A DNA stretch of 64,000 nt from Stenotrophomonas sp. SY1 (GCF_021202945.1 NZ_JAJOYR010000001.1:1903543-1967542), one strand, 5' to 3'. Positions 1 to 10,678 are shown, counted from the stretch's first letter. The notes: generated by a model from the sequence alone, not told the origin. Numbers and translations: made by a program.

Positions 1-840
1 GAGCGCCTGGACCACACGGCCCATCGCGGCTTCGTCGATCTCGTTGGGGTCTTCCGGCAGCTTCAGGTCCGGGTCCTTGTAGCGGACGTCCTCACTGGCG
101 CAGGCCACCAGGTCGTCCAGGTAGTCGCTGATCAGTTCGGCCGAGGACGGCGCACGCATGCCAAAGGAGAAGGTCAGGCACGGATCTTCGGCCACGCCGT
201 TGTGCGGCACGTTCGGTGGCAGGTACAGCATGTCGCCCGGGCCCAGCACCCAGTCATGGCTCGGCTTGAACTTCTTGAGCAGCTTGAGTTCAACGTCGGG
301 GCGGAAATCCAGCGGCGGGCGCTTGCCCTTGGTGGATTCGCTGGCGTCGATCTGCCAGCGGCGGTGGCCGTAGGCCTGCAGCAGGAACACGTCGTACTGA
401 TCAACGTGAGCGCCAACCGAGCCGCCGGTGGCCGCAAAGCTGATCATCACGTCGTCCATGCGCCAGCGCGGCAGGAAGCTGAAGTAGGAGGTCAGTGCGC
501 GAACGTCCGGGTCCCACTTGTCCACGTCCTGCACCAGCAGGGTCCAGTCGTGGTCGGGCATGCCGGGGAAATCTTCTTCCTGGAACGGGCCGGTACGCAG
601 GGTCCAGCCGTCGGTGGCGCGGTCGTGGCTGACGATGCGGGCCAGTGCGCCTTCCTCGCAGGCCAGGCCGGCGAGGTCTTCCGGCATCACCGGGGTTTCG
701 AAGTTGGGGAATGCGGCGCGGATCAGAAGCGGGCGCTTCTGCCAGTAGTCGCGCAGGAAGGTGGCCGGGGCCATGCCCAGCGGCAGGCCGGGCTTGGCCT
801 GGACTTCGATCGGATAGGTCTTTTGCTTGCGTGCGGCCAT
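1..840 (-). CDS. roxA: Ribosomal oxygenase RoxA (JmjC-type uL16 arginine hydroxylase), 3' end outside window
   Basis: The first 280 codons of a cupin/JmjC 2-oxoglutarate, Fe(II)-dependent oxygenase; the family (E. coli YcfD/RoxA) hydroxylates an arginine of ribosomal protein uL16. The Fe-binding facial triad is visible as HVDQYD (His145, Asp147) and a distal His at about 213 in NVPHNGV, on the double-stranded beta-helix. The start MAARKQKTYPIEV follows a GGGGGAG-like ribosome site. E. coli RoxA is about 373 residues, so roughly the last quarter (dimerisation and winged-helix region) lies beyond base 1. The frame is open to the window edge. The long open frame on the opposite strand is a GC-driven shadow. 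Family assignment is strong; substrate is inferred from orthology. Confidence 0.9.
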   Translation of the reverse strand, partial: MAARKQKTYPIEVQAKPGLPLGMAPATFLRDYWQKRPLLIRAAFPNFETPVMPEDLAGLACEEGALARIVSHDRATDGWTLRTGPFQEEDFPGMPDHDWTLLVQDVDKWDPDVRALTSYFSFLPRWRMDDVMISFAATGGSVGAHVDQYDVFLLQAYGHRRWQIDASESTKGKRPPLDFRPDVELKLLKKFKPSHDWVLGPGDMLYLPPNVPHNGVAEDPCLTFSFGMRAPSSAELISDYLDDLVACASEDVRYKDPDLKLPEDPNEIDEAAMGRVVQAL

Positions 841-1094
841 GGGGGAGTCCTTGCAACGGAGACGGAAAGCTGGCGCCGGGGCGCGTATCGCCGGCTATTG
901 TCCCCTTGTTCGGTGAAAACCGCACGGCGGATGGATGATCTGGATCAATTGGTGGGCGGCTGGGGGCGCAAAGCTTCCCCTCACCCCAACCCTCTCCCGT
1001 AAACGAGAGAGGGGCCCGGATTGCGTGGGCTATCAGTGCATCAGCCCCGCCCGCCGCCGGAAGAGGGGCTGGGGTGAGGGCTGCCTTTCAAATG

Positions 1095-1185
1095 CAGAAA
1101 AGCCGGCAATACCGGCTCTTCTGGGTGCTGCATTGAAGCGGAACGTAGATGGCCTTGGTCAGCCCCGCCGCCACGTCTAAGCAAC
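1095..1185 (-). pseudogene. Relic tandem copy of the purB 3' end and its terminator
   Basis: Read on the minus strand, bases near 1150-1175 encode VAAGLTKAI, matching the true PurB C-terminus LAAGLAKAI at 1326-1352. Here the frame runs on past the position of the real stop codon. The neighbouring hairpin AGCCGGCAATACCGGCT at 1101 is a diverged copy of the real one at 1278. The offset is a constant 177 bases through terminator, CCTTTCA and coding remnant. It is too short to make a product and is best seen as a duplication scar. Confidence 0.65.
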
Positions 1186-1271
1186 CGCCCAGGGAATGCG
1201 CGGGCTTCTCATGCTTTAGCCCCTCTCCCGCCTGCGGGAGAGGGGTTGGGGTGAGGGCAGCCTTTCAAAAG

Positions 1272-1300
1272 CAGAAGAGCCGGCAATGCCGGCTCTTCTG
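1272..1300 (-). terminator. purB terminator hairpin
   Basis: A perfect 13-bp stem, CAGAAGAGCCGGC and its complement, with a 3-base loop starts 22 bases past the purB stop codon. On the minus strand it is followed by GCTTTTG. A degenerate copy sits at about 1095-1123. Confidence 0.8.
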
Positions 1301-1322
1301 GGGTGCTGCAATGAGGCCGAGC

Positions 1323-4323
<3,001 letters not shown>

Positions 4324-4640
4324 TCGGGTGACGGAGCAGGCCGGCTGGGCGCTGCTCCTGTCTCTTGCTGCGGGATGGCGGAAGGCGAAGTGCCGGCGGC
4401 GATTCGCTCCTCGCGTTCGCCTTCTCCCGTCTGCGGGAGTTCGCTCTTCGCGTTTCCCTTCTCCCGTCTGCGGGAGAAGGGGGCGCAGCACCGGGGGAGA
4501 GCGTTCCTGCGCTTTGTGCCTTGCTGAAAGCACCGCGCCAATTCAAAGCCCCCATCCGCCCTTCGGGCACCTTCCCCCGCAAGCGGGGAAAGGACAGGCA
4601 CCAGCGGGCCCCGTTGCACCACCCCAAATTCAAATCCCGA
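4324..4640. repeat. Intergenic palindromic repeats between fumC and the leftward operon
   Basis: No gene. Copies of the CTTCTCCCGTCTGCGGGAG hairpin occur at about 4421-4480, and a CCATCCGCCCTTCGGGCACC..CCCCGCAAGCGGGG half-element at about 4552-4596. The phrase CTCGCGTTCGCCTTCTCCCG is partly repeated (CTTCGCGTTTCCCTTCTCCCG). Two converging transcription units end here. Confidence 0.7.
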
Positions 4641-5081
4641 TCAGCGCAACGCGCGCGGATTGGCCAACGCTTCGTTGTATTCCTTGAACTCGGGAATGCG
4701 CTCGGCAAGGTCGGCCGGGAACACTTGCTGGCCGGCCGGAACCTTGATCGGCACCGTGCGTTCGCGGGTGCCGGTGGCCGGCGCGGCGCTGGCCGCATCG
4801 GTCAGGGTGTTCTGGCGCAGGATCTGCAGTTTGACGAAGCTGGTCTGCAACATCGCGCGCTGGGTTTCGTCCAGCGGAATCTCGATGTCGTCCACGCGCA
4901 GGCGGCCATCGGGGAGGATGTCCAGGTTCGGATAGGGCGCGCGGCGGATGGCAACGCGGTCGGTACCGACTTCCATCTTCGGCTTGCTGCGTTCAACCCT
5001 ATGAGAAGCGTACTTCTCTCGATCGCAACCAGCAGCCAGCATCGCGAAGGCGACCATAACGAGCAGCAGCAGTTTCTTCAT
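4641..5081 (-). CDS. Small lipoprotein, short relative of the YggN/DUF2884-like proteins
   Basis: A 146-residue predicted lipoprotein. Residues 1-19 form a signal peptide ending in the lipobox LAAGC (Cys19). The middle carries LPDGRLRVDDIEIPLDETQRAML, the same pattern (G-x-L-x-I/V-x-D/N, then L-D-x-x-Q-R-x-L-L) found in the two larger upstream proteins of this operon. The C-terminal IPEFKEYNEAL echoes VPEFKPYATM and LPQFRPYADL there. It therefore looks like a shrunken third paralogue. It is the last gene of the leftward operon, 71 bases after its neighbour. No function is known to me; it probably sits in the envelope. Confidence 0.75.
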   Translation of the reverse strand: MKKLLLLVMVAFAMLAAGCDREKYASHRVERSKPKMEVGTDRVAIRRAPYPNLDILPDGRLRVDDIEIPLDETQRAMLQTSFVKLQILRQNTLTDAASAAPATGTRERTVPIKVPAGQQVFPADLAERIPEFKEYNEALANPRALR

Positions 5082-5152
5082 GACGGCATACGCACATAAA
5101 ACGACGGAGGCGGCATTCTACCGCCCCCGCCAGGCAACCCCGCTGCACCCGA

Positions 5153-5740
5153 TCAGGGGAGTTTCATGTTGCCGTTGTCACGACAATCATCGATGTCGCT
5201 CTGGTCCATCGTCGCGTAAGGCTTGAACTCGGGGACGGCCGCAGCCAGCTGTTGCTGGGTAGCCAGCATCGCCGGCAGCTGGTCGCAGAGCTTGGCCGCG
5301 CTGGCCTTGATCTGCTCGGCTTCGGCGTTGACCCGGTCTTCGATCTTGTCGGTATTGCCGGAGAGGATGCCCTTGATCGCCTCACCTGCCGCACGTGCGC
5401 CGAGGTTGGCGCCCTGCACCCCAATCTCGATGCCGGCTTCGGCCACCGCCACCACCTGACCGCGGTACTGCATTAGCAATGCGCGCTGCTTGTCGTCCAG
5501 TGTGACCGCTACGTCGTTGATCAGCAGGTCACCCTTGGGCGAAATCTCCACCTTGGCGCCGCTGTCGCTGGACACGCTGATGTTGCCTTCGGCCAGTTGC
5601 TTGCGTGCTTCGTTGGTGGCTTCGCGGACCTTCTGGCCCAGCGTGGTTTCGCCGGCCGGAGCATCGGCCGAGGGACGGTCGCCGCAGGCGATCAACGGCA
5701 GGCAGAGCAGGGCGGTCAGCAGCGGTGTACGCAGGTTCAT
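5153..5740 (-). CDS. YggN/DUF2884-like lipoprotein
   Basis: A 195-residue envelope protein of unknown function. A signal peptide with lipobox LIACG (Cys about 19) is followed by an acidic, Gln-rich helical segment, then GDLLINDVAVTLDDKQRALL, the hallmark strand-turn-helix of YggN-like proteins, then a long helical region with paired cysteines near the end (KLCDQLP, DDCRD). The start is the inner ATG at 5740, which has AAAGGAGT upstream; the longer frame (MKGVPA...) lacks a site. It is 29 bases downstream of a paralogue in the same operon. I infer a cell-envelope role from the operon (ABC exporter, DUF4097-like protein), not from biochemistry. Confidence 0.75.
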   Translation of the reverse strand: MNLRTPLLTALLCLPLIACGDRPSADAPAGETTLGQKVREATNEARKQLAEGNISVSSDSGAKVEISPKGDLLINDVAVTLDDKQRALLMQYRGQVVAVAEAGIEIGVQGANLGARAAGEAIKGILSGNTDKIEDRVNAEAEQIKASAAKLCDQLPAMLATQQQLAAAVPEFKPYATMDQSDIDDCRDNGNMKLP

Positions 5741-5769
5741 TGCGGGGACTCCTTTCATTGAATGTGGGC

Positions 5770-6426
5770 TCAGCGCAGTGCGATGTCGTGGCGGAGCTCG
5801 CTGTCGCAGCTTTCCACGTCATCCTGCTCAAGGTCGGCATAAGGCCGGAACTGCGGAAGGCTGGCAGCCAGCGCCTGCTGCGACGCCAGTACTTCGGGCA
5901 AGCGCTGGCAGATCTGCGTCACCATCGGCTCGATATGCTGCTTGACCGTCTTCTCGATACGACGCTCAAGGCCGCCAGTGAGGCCGCCGACGACCAGGCT
6001 GAACAACGACACGTCGGTGGCCTCCAGTGCAGCCATCGCCGCCTTCTCGCCGGCATCGATGCCGGCCTTGGCCAGGCCGAGCACCTTGCCCCGGTAGTCC
6101 AGCAGCATGCGCCGCTGCTGGGCCGTGACCGCGACCGTCTCGCCATCGATGATCAAGTCGCCGGCCGGAGTGATCTGCGCGGCGGGCAGTGTGCGGTCGG
6201 CATGCCCATTGCGTGAGCGCTTGCCGAACGAAAGTCCATTGCCCAGCGACAGGTCCTCGCGTTCCAGTTCGGTGCGGGCCTTGGCCATCTCCGCGCTTAC
6301 CTCGGCACGGCTGCTGGCCATCTCCCGCTTGATCTCCGCGCTGACGTCCTCCGATTGGACGCTGGCCTGGGCGGCCAGAGGCAGGCACAGCAGCAGTGCG
6401 ATGAGCGGGTTCTTGATCTTGTTCAT
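5770..6426 (-). CDS. YggN/DUF2884-like secreted protein
   Basis: A 218-residue secreted protein: signal peptide ending around LAAQA-SVQ, then a charged coiled-coil-prone stretch (about 25-60), then GDLIIDGETVAVTAQQRRML and a helical C-terminal half. It has no lipobox cysteine, unlike its paralogue immediately downstream. The two share layout, the conserved QR-x-L-L-x-Y-R-G segment and a terminal Q-F-R/K-P-Y-A motif with late cysteines, so they look like a tandem duplication that diverged. It begins 36 bases after the DUF4097-like gene. Function unknown. Confidence 0.75.
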   Translation of the reverse strand: MNKIKNPLIALLLCLPLAAQASVQSEDVSAEIKREMASSRAEVSAEMAKARTELEREDLSLGNGLSFGKRSRNGHADRTLPAAQITPAGDLIIDGETVAVTAQQRRMLLDYRGKVLGLAKAGIDAGEKAAMAALEATDVSLFSLVVGGLTGGLERRIEKTVKQHIEPMVTQICQRLPEVLASQQALAASLPQFRPYADLEQDDVESCDSELRHDIALR

Positions 6427-6462
6427 GGCAGTTTCCCTTGCAGATCAGTCAAGAATGGCGCG

Positions 6463-7293
6463 TCAGCGTTTTTCGGGCAGGGCGACCGCGCCGGTGATAC
6501 CGGAATGCTTGACCGCGCCGCTGCCAACGCGCTGCACGGTGAGGCTGGCAGCATTGCGTACATCCAGATCGCCCGAGCCGATGCTGCCCAGCGTGACCGC
6601 ACCGCGCACATCGCGCAGGTCCACGTCGCCGGAACCGATGCTTTCCAGGCTCACCGCGCCCTGCACGTCATGCAGTTCCAGGTCGCCGGAGCCCACCCTG
6701 CCGACCCGTGCCTGCCCGCGCACACCGTTGGCCTGGACATCGCCGGAGCCCAGCGACAGCAGGTACAGCGAGCCGACGTCACGCAGTTTCAGGTCGCCGG
6801 AGTTGACCGCCGCAGTGACCAGCCCCTTGATGTTCTCGGCGCTTACGTCGCCGGAACCAACATCGGCACTCATTGATTGGGCGCCGCTCAGGCTTGCATC
6901 ACCGGAGCCGACTTTCAGCTGCACCAGGATGTTGTCCGGCAACGTGCCGGTCAGGTCGAGGTAGGCGTAGTTGTCGCCGCCGAAGTTGATGTTCATGACC
7001 TGGTTCTTGCGTTCGAGCGTGACCACCAGCTTGTCGGCGACCTTCTGCTGGGAAACAGACACTTGGCTCAGCAGGTCCTGGCTGGAAGCGCAGGCGCGCC
7101 CGCCAAGGGCGGCCTTGGCGCCAGGGCTGGCCTGCAGGCGCAGGTCATGGCTGTTCACTTCGAACACGACGGCCTTGGCGCCGGCAAGGTTCAACTCCAG
7201 CGACTGCGGCTGACTGAACTTGCAATGTTCTTCGGCGGCGAATGCAGCGCCCGGCAGCAGCGTGAGGGCAATCAGGAGAGGCTTGAGGTTCAT
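6463..7293 (-). CDS. DUF4097-like putative adhesin with GSGD beta-helix repeats
   Basis: A 276-residue secreted protein. After a signal peptide (LPGAAFA) and a globular N-terminal part with one cysteine pair candidate (HCKF, RACAS), residues about 130-260 are a run of imperfect repeats built on V-G-S-G-D-x-x-L/V-x-x-V/A, with at least seven GSGD/NSGD copies. Such spacing is typical of the right-handed beta-helix in DUF4097/DUF2807 'putative adhesin' families. ATG 7293 is chosen for its AAGGAAA site; the frame continues upstream into the permease gene without meaning. In many bacteria DUF4097 genes sit beside regulators and envelope-stress genes; here the partner is a YtrA-type regulator and ABC transporter. 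Confidence 0.8.
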   Translation of the reverse strand: MNLKPLLIALTLLPGAAFAAEEHCKFSQPQSLELNLAGAKAVVFEVNSHDLRLQASPGAKAALGGRACASSQDLLSQVSVSQQKVADKLVVTLERKNQVMNINFGGDNYAYLDLTGTLPDNILVQLKVGSGDASLSGAQSMSADVGSGDVSAENIKGLVTAAVNSGDLKLRDVGSLYLLSLGSGDVQANGVRGQARVGRVGSGDLELHDVQGAVSLESIGSGDVDLRDVRGAVTLGSIGSGDLDVRNAASLTVQRVGSGAVKHSGITGAVALPEKR

Positions 7294-7322
7294 CTTGTTT
7301 CCTTGCGATTGCGGAAGAAGAT

Positions 7323-8330
7323 TCAGATGTCGTCGCGACGCTGGCGCAGCCAGATCGCCACGGCGATGAAGCCTACGCCGACCGCTGCGCCGATCCACAG
7401 GCTGGGCATCGACAGTGCGTGGAACTGGGTGGCCGGGGAGAAGCCTTCGATCATGGAGCGCGCGACTTCCTTGCCGGTGGTCGAACCATAGGGCAGATGC
7501 ATGCCCGGGAAGGTGCCCAACAGCAGGCGCCCGACGATGTTGCCCCAGAACCAGCCCACGTCCGCGTTGATCAGGCGCATCATCGAGAACCAGCCGACGA
7601 TCACCCCGGCGAACACCGGCAGCATCACCGCCCACAGGAACGGCTTGCTCCTGGCCCAGGCCGAGCACATCAGCAGCCAGCCGGCGGTCGGCAGTGCCCA
7701 CAGCACGTAAACGGGGATCCAGCACAGCAGGCCGGCGGCGATGGTGAGCGGGTTGGCGGCGGCCCAGATCAGGCTGACCGGGCCGCCATGGGCCAGCATC
7801 ACCAGGCTGATGACCACCATGAAGCAGAACATGATCACGATAGCGGCCAGCACCGCCAGCAGCGGAGCCACGATCAAGGCGCTGACCAGCTTGGAGAGCA
7901 CGGTCTGCGAGTCCGACAGCGGCATGGACTTCCAGAACAGCACGCTGCGGTCGCGGCGGTCGTCGTACAGGGCGCCCAGGCAGTAGAAGAACACCACGAA
8001 GGCCAGCACGATGAAGGGCCAGGCAGAGCTGATCAACAGCGTGGCGTTGAGCGTCTCACTCAACTGCGCGATGTCGTGGCCGGAGAGCTGGCTGGTCAGC
8101 AGCTTCAGGTCCAGGCCGTTGACGTTGACGCCATTGATATGAAGGTCGCCGTTGGCGGCGGCGCGGCTGGCTGCCCACAGGCCAGCGATGATCGCCGCCG
8201 AGGCCAGCACCAACGAGACAACACCGGCGATGATCGGTGCCCACAGGAAGCCACCGCGGTTTTCCCAGAACTCACGTTTGAGCAGCCACTTGAACTTGCC
8301 GAGCGGGGTGATGTGGTGAACGGCGTTCAT
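7323..8330 (-). CDS. ABC-2 type transporter permease
   Basis: A 335-residue membrane protein with about six to seven hydrophobic segments, including about 30-52, 110-135, 160-190, 205-235, 245-270 and a final one near 310-325 (LWIGAAVGVGFIAVAIW). A large non-membrane loop (about 55-105) lies between the first two segments, as in ABC-2 exporters. Its start overlaps the stop codon of the ATPase gene (ATGA), so the pair is translationally coupled and should form one transporter. The substrate is not evident. YtrA-linked ABC systems in other bacteria are tied to cell-wall antibiotic stress or acetoin use; neither can be concluded here. Confidence 0.85.
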   Translation of the reverse strand: MNAVHHITPLGKFKWLLKREFWENRGGFLWAPIIAGVVSLVLASAAIIAGLWAASRAAANGDLHINGVNVNGLDLKLLTSQLSGHDIAQLSETLNATLLISSAWPFIVLAFVVFFYCLGALYDDRRDRSVLFWKSMPLSDSQTVLSKLVSALIVAPLLAVLAAIVIMFCFMVVISLVMLAHGGPVSLIWAAANPLTIAAGLLCWIPVYVLWALPTAGWLLMCSAWARSKPFLWAVMLPVFAGVIVGWFSMMRLINADVGWFWGNIVGRLLLGTFPGMHLPYGSTTGKEVARSMIEGFSPATQFHALSMPSLWIGAAVGVGFIAVAIWLRQRRDDI

Positions 8331-9199
8331 GCGTAGGTTCCCTTCATGGTGGCCACGAACAGGTCGGCCAGGCCGGGGTTGCGGATTTCGCCCAGTGCAG
8401 CGATGCGGCTGCGCTCCACGCCGTCGTAAAGCAGGACGGTCTTGCCGAAGGGCAGGCTGCGCTCGTCGATCGGGCCAAGCGCGCGCGCTGCTTCCAGCGT
8501 GTCGGCCGAGGCCAGCAGTTCGGTGTAGCGATCGGCCAGGGTTTCCATGTCGGTGGACAGCACGATCTTTCCATCGCGGATGAACAGCACGTCGGTGAGG
8601 ATGTGCTCGATCTCTTCCACCTGGTGGGTGGTGACGATGATGGTCTTCTGCTCGTCGAAGTAGTCTTCCAGCAGGCGCTGGTAGAACTCCTTGCGGTAAA
8701 GGATGTCCAGGCCCAGGGTCGGCTCGTCCAGCACCAGTACCTTGGCGTCGATGGCCATCACCAGCGCCAGGTGCAGCTGCACCACCATGCCCTTGGACAG
8801 TTCACGCACGCGGGCCTTGGGGTTGAGCTTGGTGTTGGCCAGGAAGCGCTCGCAGCGGGCGCGGTCGAAACGCGGATGCACGCCGGCCACGAAGTTGATG
8901 GCTTCCTTCACCTTGATCCAGCGCGGCAGTACCGCCACGTCGGCAATGAAGCACACGTCATTCATCAGTGCGTTGCGCTGGGTGCGCGGGTCCATGCCCA
9001 GCACGCGCAGGCCGCCTTCGAACGTGGTCAGCCCGAGCAGGGCCTTCAAAGCGGTGGTCTTGCCGGCGCCGTTGGGGCCGATCAGGCCGACGATACGGCC
9101 CGGTTCAATGGTGAAGCTGGCGTTGTCCAGCGCCGGCTTCTGCTTGTAGACCTTGCGCAGGCCTTTGGCGGAAACAACGGCTTCGACGGCGGCGTTCAT
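8327..9199 (-). CDS. ABC transporter ATP-binding protein
   Basis: A 290-residue cytosolic ATPase of the permease downstream. Walker A is GPNGAGKTT (about residue 37-45) and Walker B is VLVLDEPTLGLD, with the switch histidine in IIVTTHQVEE. The signature region is degenerate (RELSKGMVVQLHLALVMAI instead of LSGGQ), common in ABC-2 exporters of the YtrB/CcmA type. Its ATG at 9199 overlaps the regulator's stop (ATGA); the 25 upstream residues in the longer frame belong to the regulator region. The coupling regulator-ATPase-permease is the typical YtrA layout. Confidence 0.9.
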   Translation of the reverse strand: MNAAVEAVVSAKGLRKVYKQKPALDNASFTIEPGRIVGLIGPNGAGKTTALKALLGLTTFEGGLRVLGMDPRTQRNALMNDVCFIADVAVLPRWIKVKEAINFVAGVHPRFDRARCERFLANTKLNPKARVRELSKGMVVQLHLALVMAIDAKVLVLDEPTLGLDILYRKEFYQRLLEDYFDEQKTIIVTTHQVEEIEHILTDVLFIRDGKIVLSTDMETLADRYTELLASADTLEAARALGPIDERSLPFGKTVLLYDGVERSRIAALGEIRNPGLADLFVATMKGTYA

Positions 9200-9558
9200 A
9201 GAGTGGTCCCCGGTGGCAGCAGATCTTTCATGGTCAGGCCAAGGCGCTGGATGCGTTCCAGTACGCTGGGCCATTCATCGTTGAGAAAACGTTCGCGTTC
9301 ATTGCCACGCAGCTTCTGCGCGGCTTCTTCGGTCATGAACATGCCAAGACCGCGCCGTTTCTCGACCAGGTTCTCGTCTGCCAACTCCTGGTAGGCACGC
9401 GAGACGGTGATCGGATTCAGCTGGTACTCGGCCGCCACCTGGCGCACCGAGGGCAGGGCATCGCCCGGCTTGAGAATGCCATCCAACATCATCGCGATCA
9501 CGCGATCCTTCAGTTGGCGGTAGATGGGAGCGCCATCGCTCCACTGGATTTCACTCAT
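9196..9558 (-). CDS. YtrA-type GntR-family transcriptional regulator
   Basis: A 120-residue regulator. Residues about 8-75 are the GntR winged helix (GAPIYRQLKDRVIAMMLDG, LPSVRQVAAEYQLNPITVSR, then the wing VEKRRGLGMF), and only a short 40-residue helical tail follows. This short dimerising tail without a ligand domain defines the YtrA subfamily. It starts 5 bases after the lipoprotein gene's stop and overlaps the ATPase start. A GGTG-N16-CACC dyad overlaps the operon promoter at 9834-9857, so autorepression is likely. A longer upstream frame exists but carries no matching domain. Confidence 0.88.
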   Translation of the reverse strand: MSEIQWSDGAPIYRQLKDRVIAMMLDGILKPGDALPSVRQVAAEYQLNPITVSRAYQELADENLVEKRRGLGMFMTEEAAQKLRGNERERFLNDEWPSVLERIQRLGLTMKDLLPPGTTL

Positions 9559-9563
9559 GAGTG

Positions 9564-9809
9564 TCAGCTCCGCGGATTCAGCGACTGTGCGAAGGAAAAG
9601 TAGGGCATTGAAAGACTGGTCCGCATCCGCCGGGCCGGCCGCTTCGCTTTGGGGAGGTCGTTGGCATCCTGCTCGCCACCAGCCAGCTCGGGCGCATAAT
9701 CCCGGGTGTCTGCACGCCCGGTCTGTAGCGATGCCGAGCAACCCAGCAACAACAAAGCGCCGGTAGCCGTCAGTGCCTGTAGAACATGTCTGCTGCGCTT
9801 GCGGTTCAT
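9564..9809 (-). CDS. Small predicted lipoprotein, first gene of the YtrA-type operon
   Basis: An 81-residue protein with a basic N-terminus, a hydrophobic core and the lipobox LLLGC (Cys about 24), then a polar tail rich in Arg and Asp without recognisable domains. ATG 9809 has AGGGAGC just upstream and lies 25 bases from the operator dyad, which makes it the first gene of the operon; only five bases separate it from the regulator gene. I do not recognise the family. Its position suggests that it is made together with the ABC transporter and works in the envelope. Confidence 0.65.
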   Translation of the reverse strand: MNRKRSRHVLQALTATGALLLLGCSASLQTGRADTRDYAPELAGGEQDANDLPKAKRPARRMRTSLSMPYFSFAQSLNPRS

Positions 9810-9833
9810 CTCGGCTCCCTGTGTAGGGTGGCT

Positions 9834-9857
9834 GGTGTTGTATACAACTATAACACC
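9834..9857 (-). promoter_or_regulatory. Predicted operator of the YtrA-type regulator (GGTG-N16-CACC)
   Basis: A 24-base dyad GGTG-N16-CACC with inner symmetry (GGTGTT..AACACC around GTATAC). From memory, a GGTG-N16-CACC motif has been described for YtrA in Xanthomonas citri; the match in spacing is exact. The dyad covers the predicted -10 box, so bound regulator would block the leftward operon. Confidence 0.7.
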
Positions 9858-9874
9858 GACACGGCGACATGCAA
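9847..9874 (-). promoter_or_regulatory. Predicted promoter of the leftward YtrA-type operon
   Basis: Minus-strand boxes TTGCAT (9869-9874) and TATAGT (9847-9852) with a 16-base spacer. Transcription would start near 9840, giving a short leader to the ATG at 9809. The -10 box lies inside the operator dyad. Confidence 0.5.
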
Positions 9875-9940
9875 GCGTTGTTGTCACCAACTGATGGCAT
9901 ATGCCTGTTTAAACTGGAAAAGCCGCCCCGGAGATTGATG

Positions 9941-10507
9941 ATGAATGCTCGCAACTTTTTGATTGGTTTGGTTTTTGTGGTTTTTCTTGGCGCTGCCTCG
10001 GGGGCTTCTGCGGGCCCGCTGCTGGATCGCGAATTCCGTCCGCTGGCCGGCAAAGACGCGGTCAACCTGAATCGGGCCTTTGGCGGCAAGGTGCTTTTGA
10101 TCGTCAATACGGCCTCCAAATGCGGGTTCACGCCGCAGTACGAGGGGCTGGAAGCGTTGCAGCAGGAGCTGTCCGGGCGTGGCTTCGCCGTGCTGGGCTT
10201 TCCATCCAATGACTTCAAGGGCCAGGAGCCGGGCAGCGAGGAGCAGATTCAGGAGTTCTGCACGCTTACTTACGGGGTCAAGTTCCCGATGTTCCAGAAG
10301 GTGCACGTGGTAGGCCCGGAAACCACGCCGCTGTATCAGGATCTGACCCGCGCCACCGGCGTGGCGCCGGGCTGGAACTTCCACAAGTACCTGATCGGCC
10401 GCAATGGTCAGGTGGTGGCGCAGTTCCCGAGCCGGGTGCGCCCGGATGATGCCCAGCTGCGTGCGGCGATCGAGCGCGAACTGGCTGCGCCGGTTCCTGG
10501 TCGCTGA
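9941..10507 (+). CDS. Secreted glutathione peroxidase family protein
   Basis: A 188-residue thiol peroxidase with an N-terminal signal or anchor (FLIGLVFVVFLGAASGASA), so periplasmic. The peroxidatic cysteine is in NTASKCGFT, the partner glutamine in GQEPG, and the tryptophan/asparagine pair in PGWNFHKYLI. The usual second motif FPCNQF reads FPSNDF, so the common resolving cysteine is missing; another cysteine remains in IQEFCTLTYG. It may therefore use glutathione or another partner thiol instead of a classic thioredoxin cycle. Two adjacent ATGs exist; 9941 has the better spacing to GGAG. It is divergent from the YtrA-type operon and shares its upstream region. Confidence 0.85.
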   Translation: MNARNFLIGLVFVVFLGAASGASAGPLLDREFRPLAGKDAVNLNRAFGGKVLLIVNTASKCGFTPQYEGLEALQQELSGRGFAVLGFPSNDFKGQEPGSEEQIQEFCTLTYGVKFPMFQKVHVVGPETTPLYQDLTRATGVAPGWNFHKYLIGRNGQVVAQFPSRVRPDDAQLRAAIERELAAPVPGR

Positions 10508-10678
10508 CCCGGCCTGCAGGCGTATCACGATCCGGCAACGTTGCCCTGATTATTGTGTCCAGGTGCAACGGAGACAGGGCTTGCAGGTCTCCGGGCGCCT
10601 CGACATATGCAGCGTGCGTGCGACAATGTCGCCCCCCGCGCCGTCGGTGGCGTTTGTTCACTTCCAGGAATGCAGCGA

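Larger units (their letters stand above)
841..1322. other. Intergenic region with palindromic repeats and a decayed purB 3' duplicate
   Basis: No gene here. From about 977 to 1082 lies an inverted pair of the CCCTCACCCCAACC / GGGGTGAGGG repeat. A second repeat with a full hairpin spans 1217-1257 (CCCTCTCCCGC..GCGGGAGAGGGG). The segment about 1042-1185 matches about 1218-1362 at an offset of 176-177 bases: repeat half, CCTTTCAAA, terminator hairpin and the last codons of purB. The region is therefore built partly by local tandem duplication. Confidence 0.75.
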
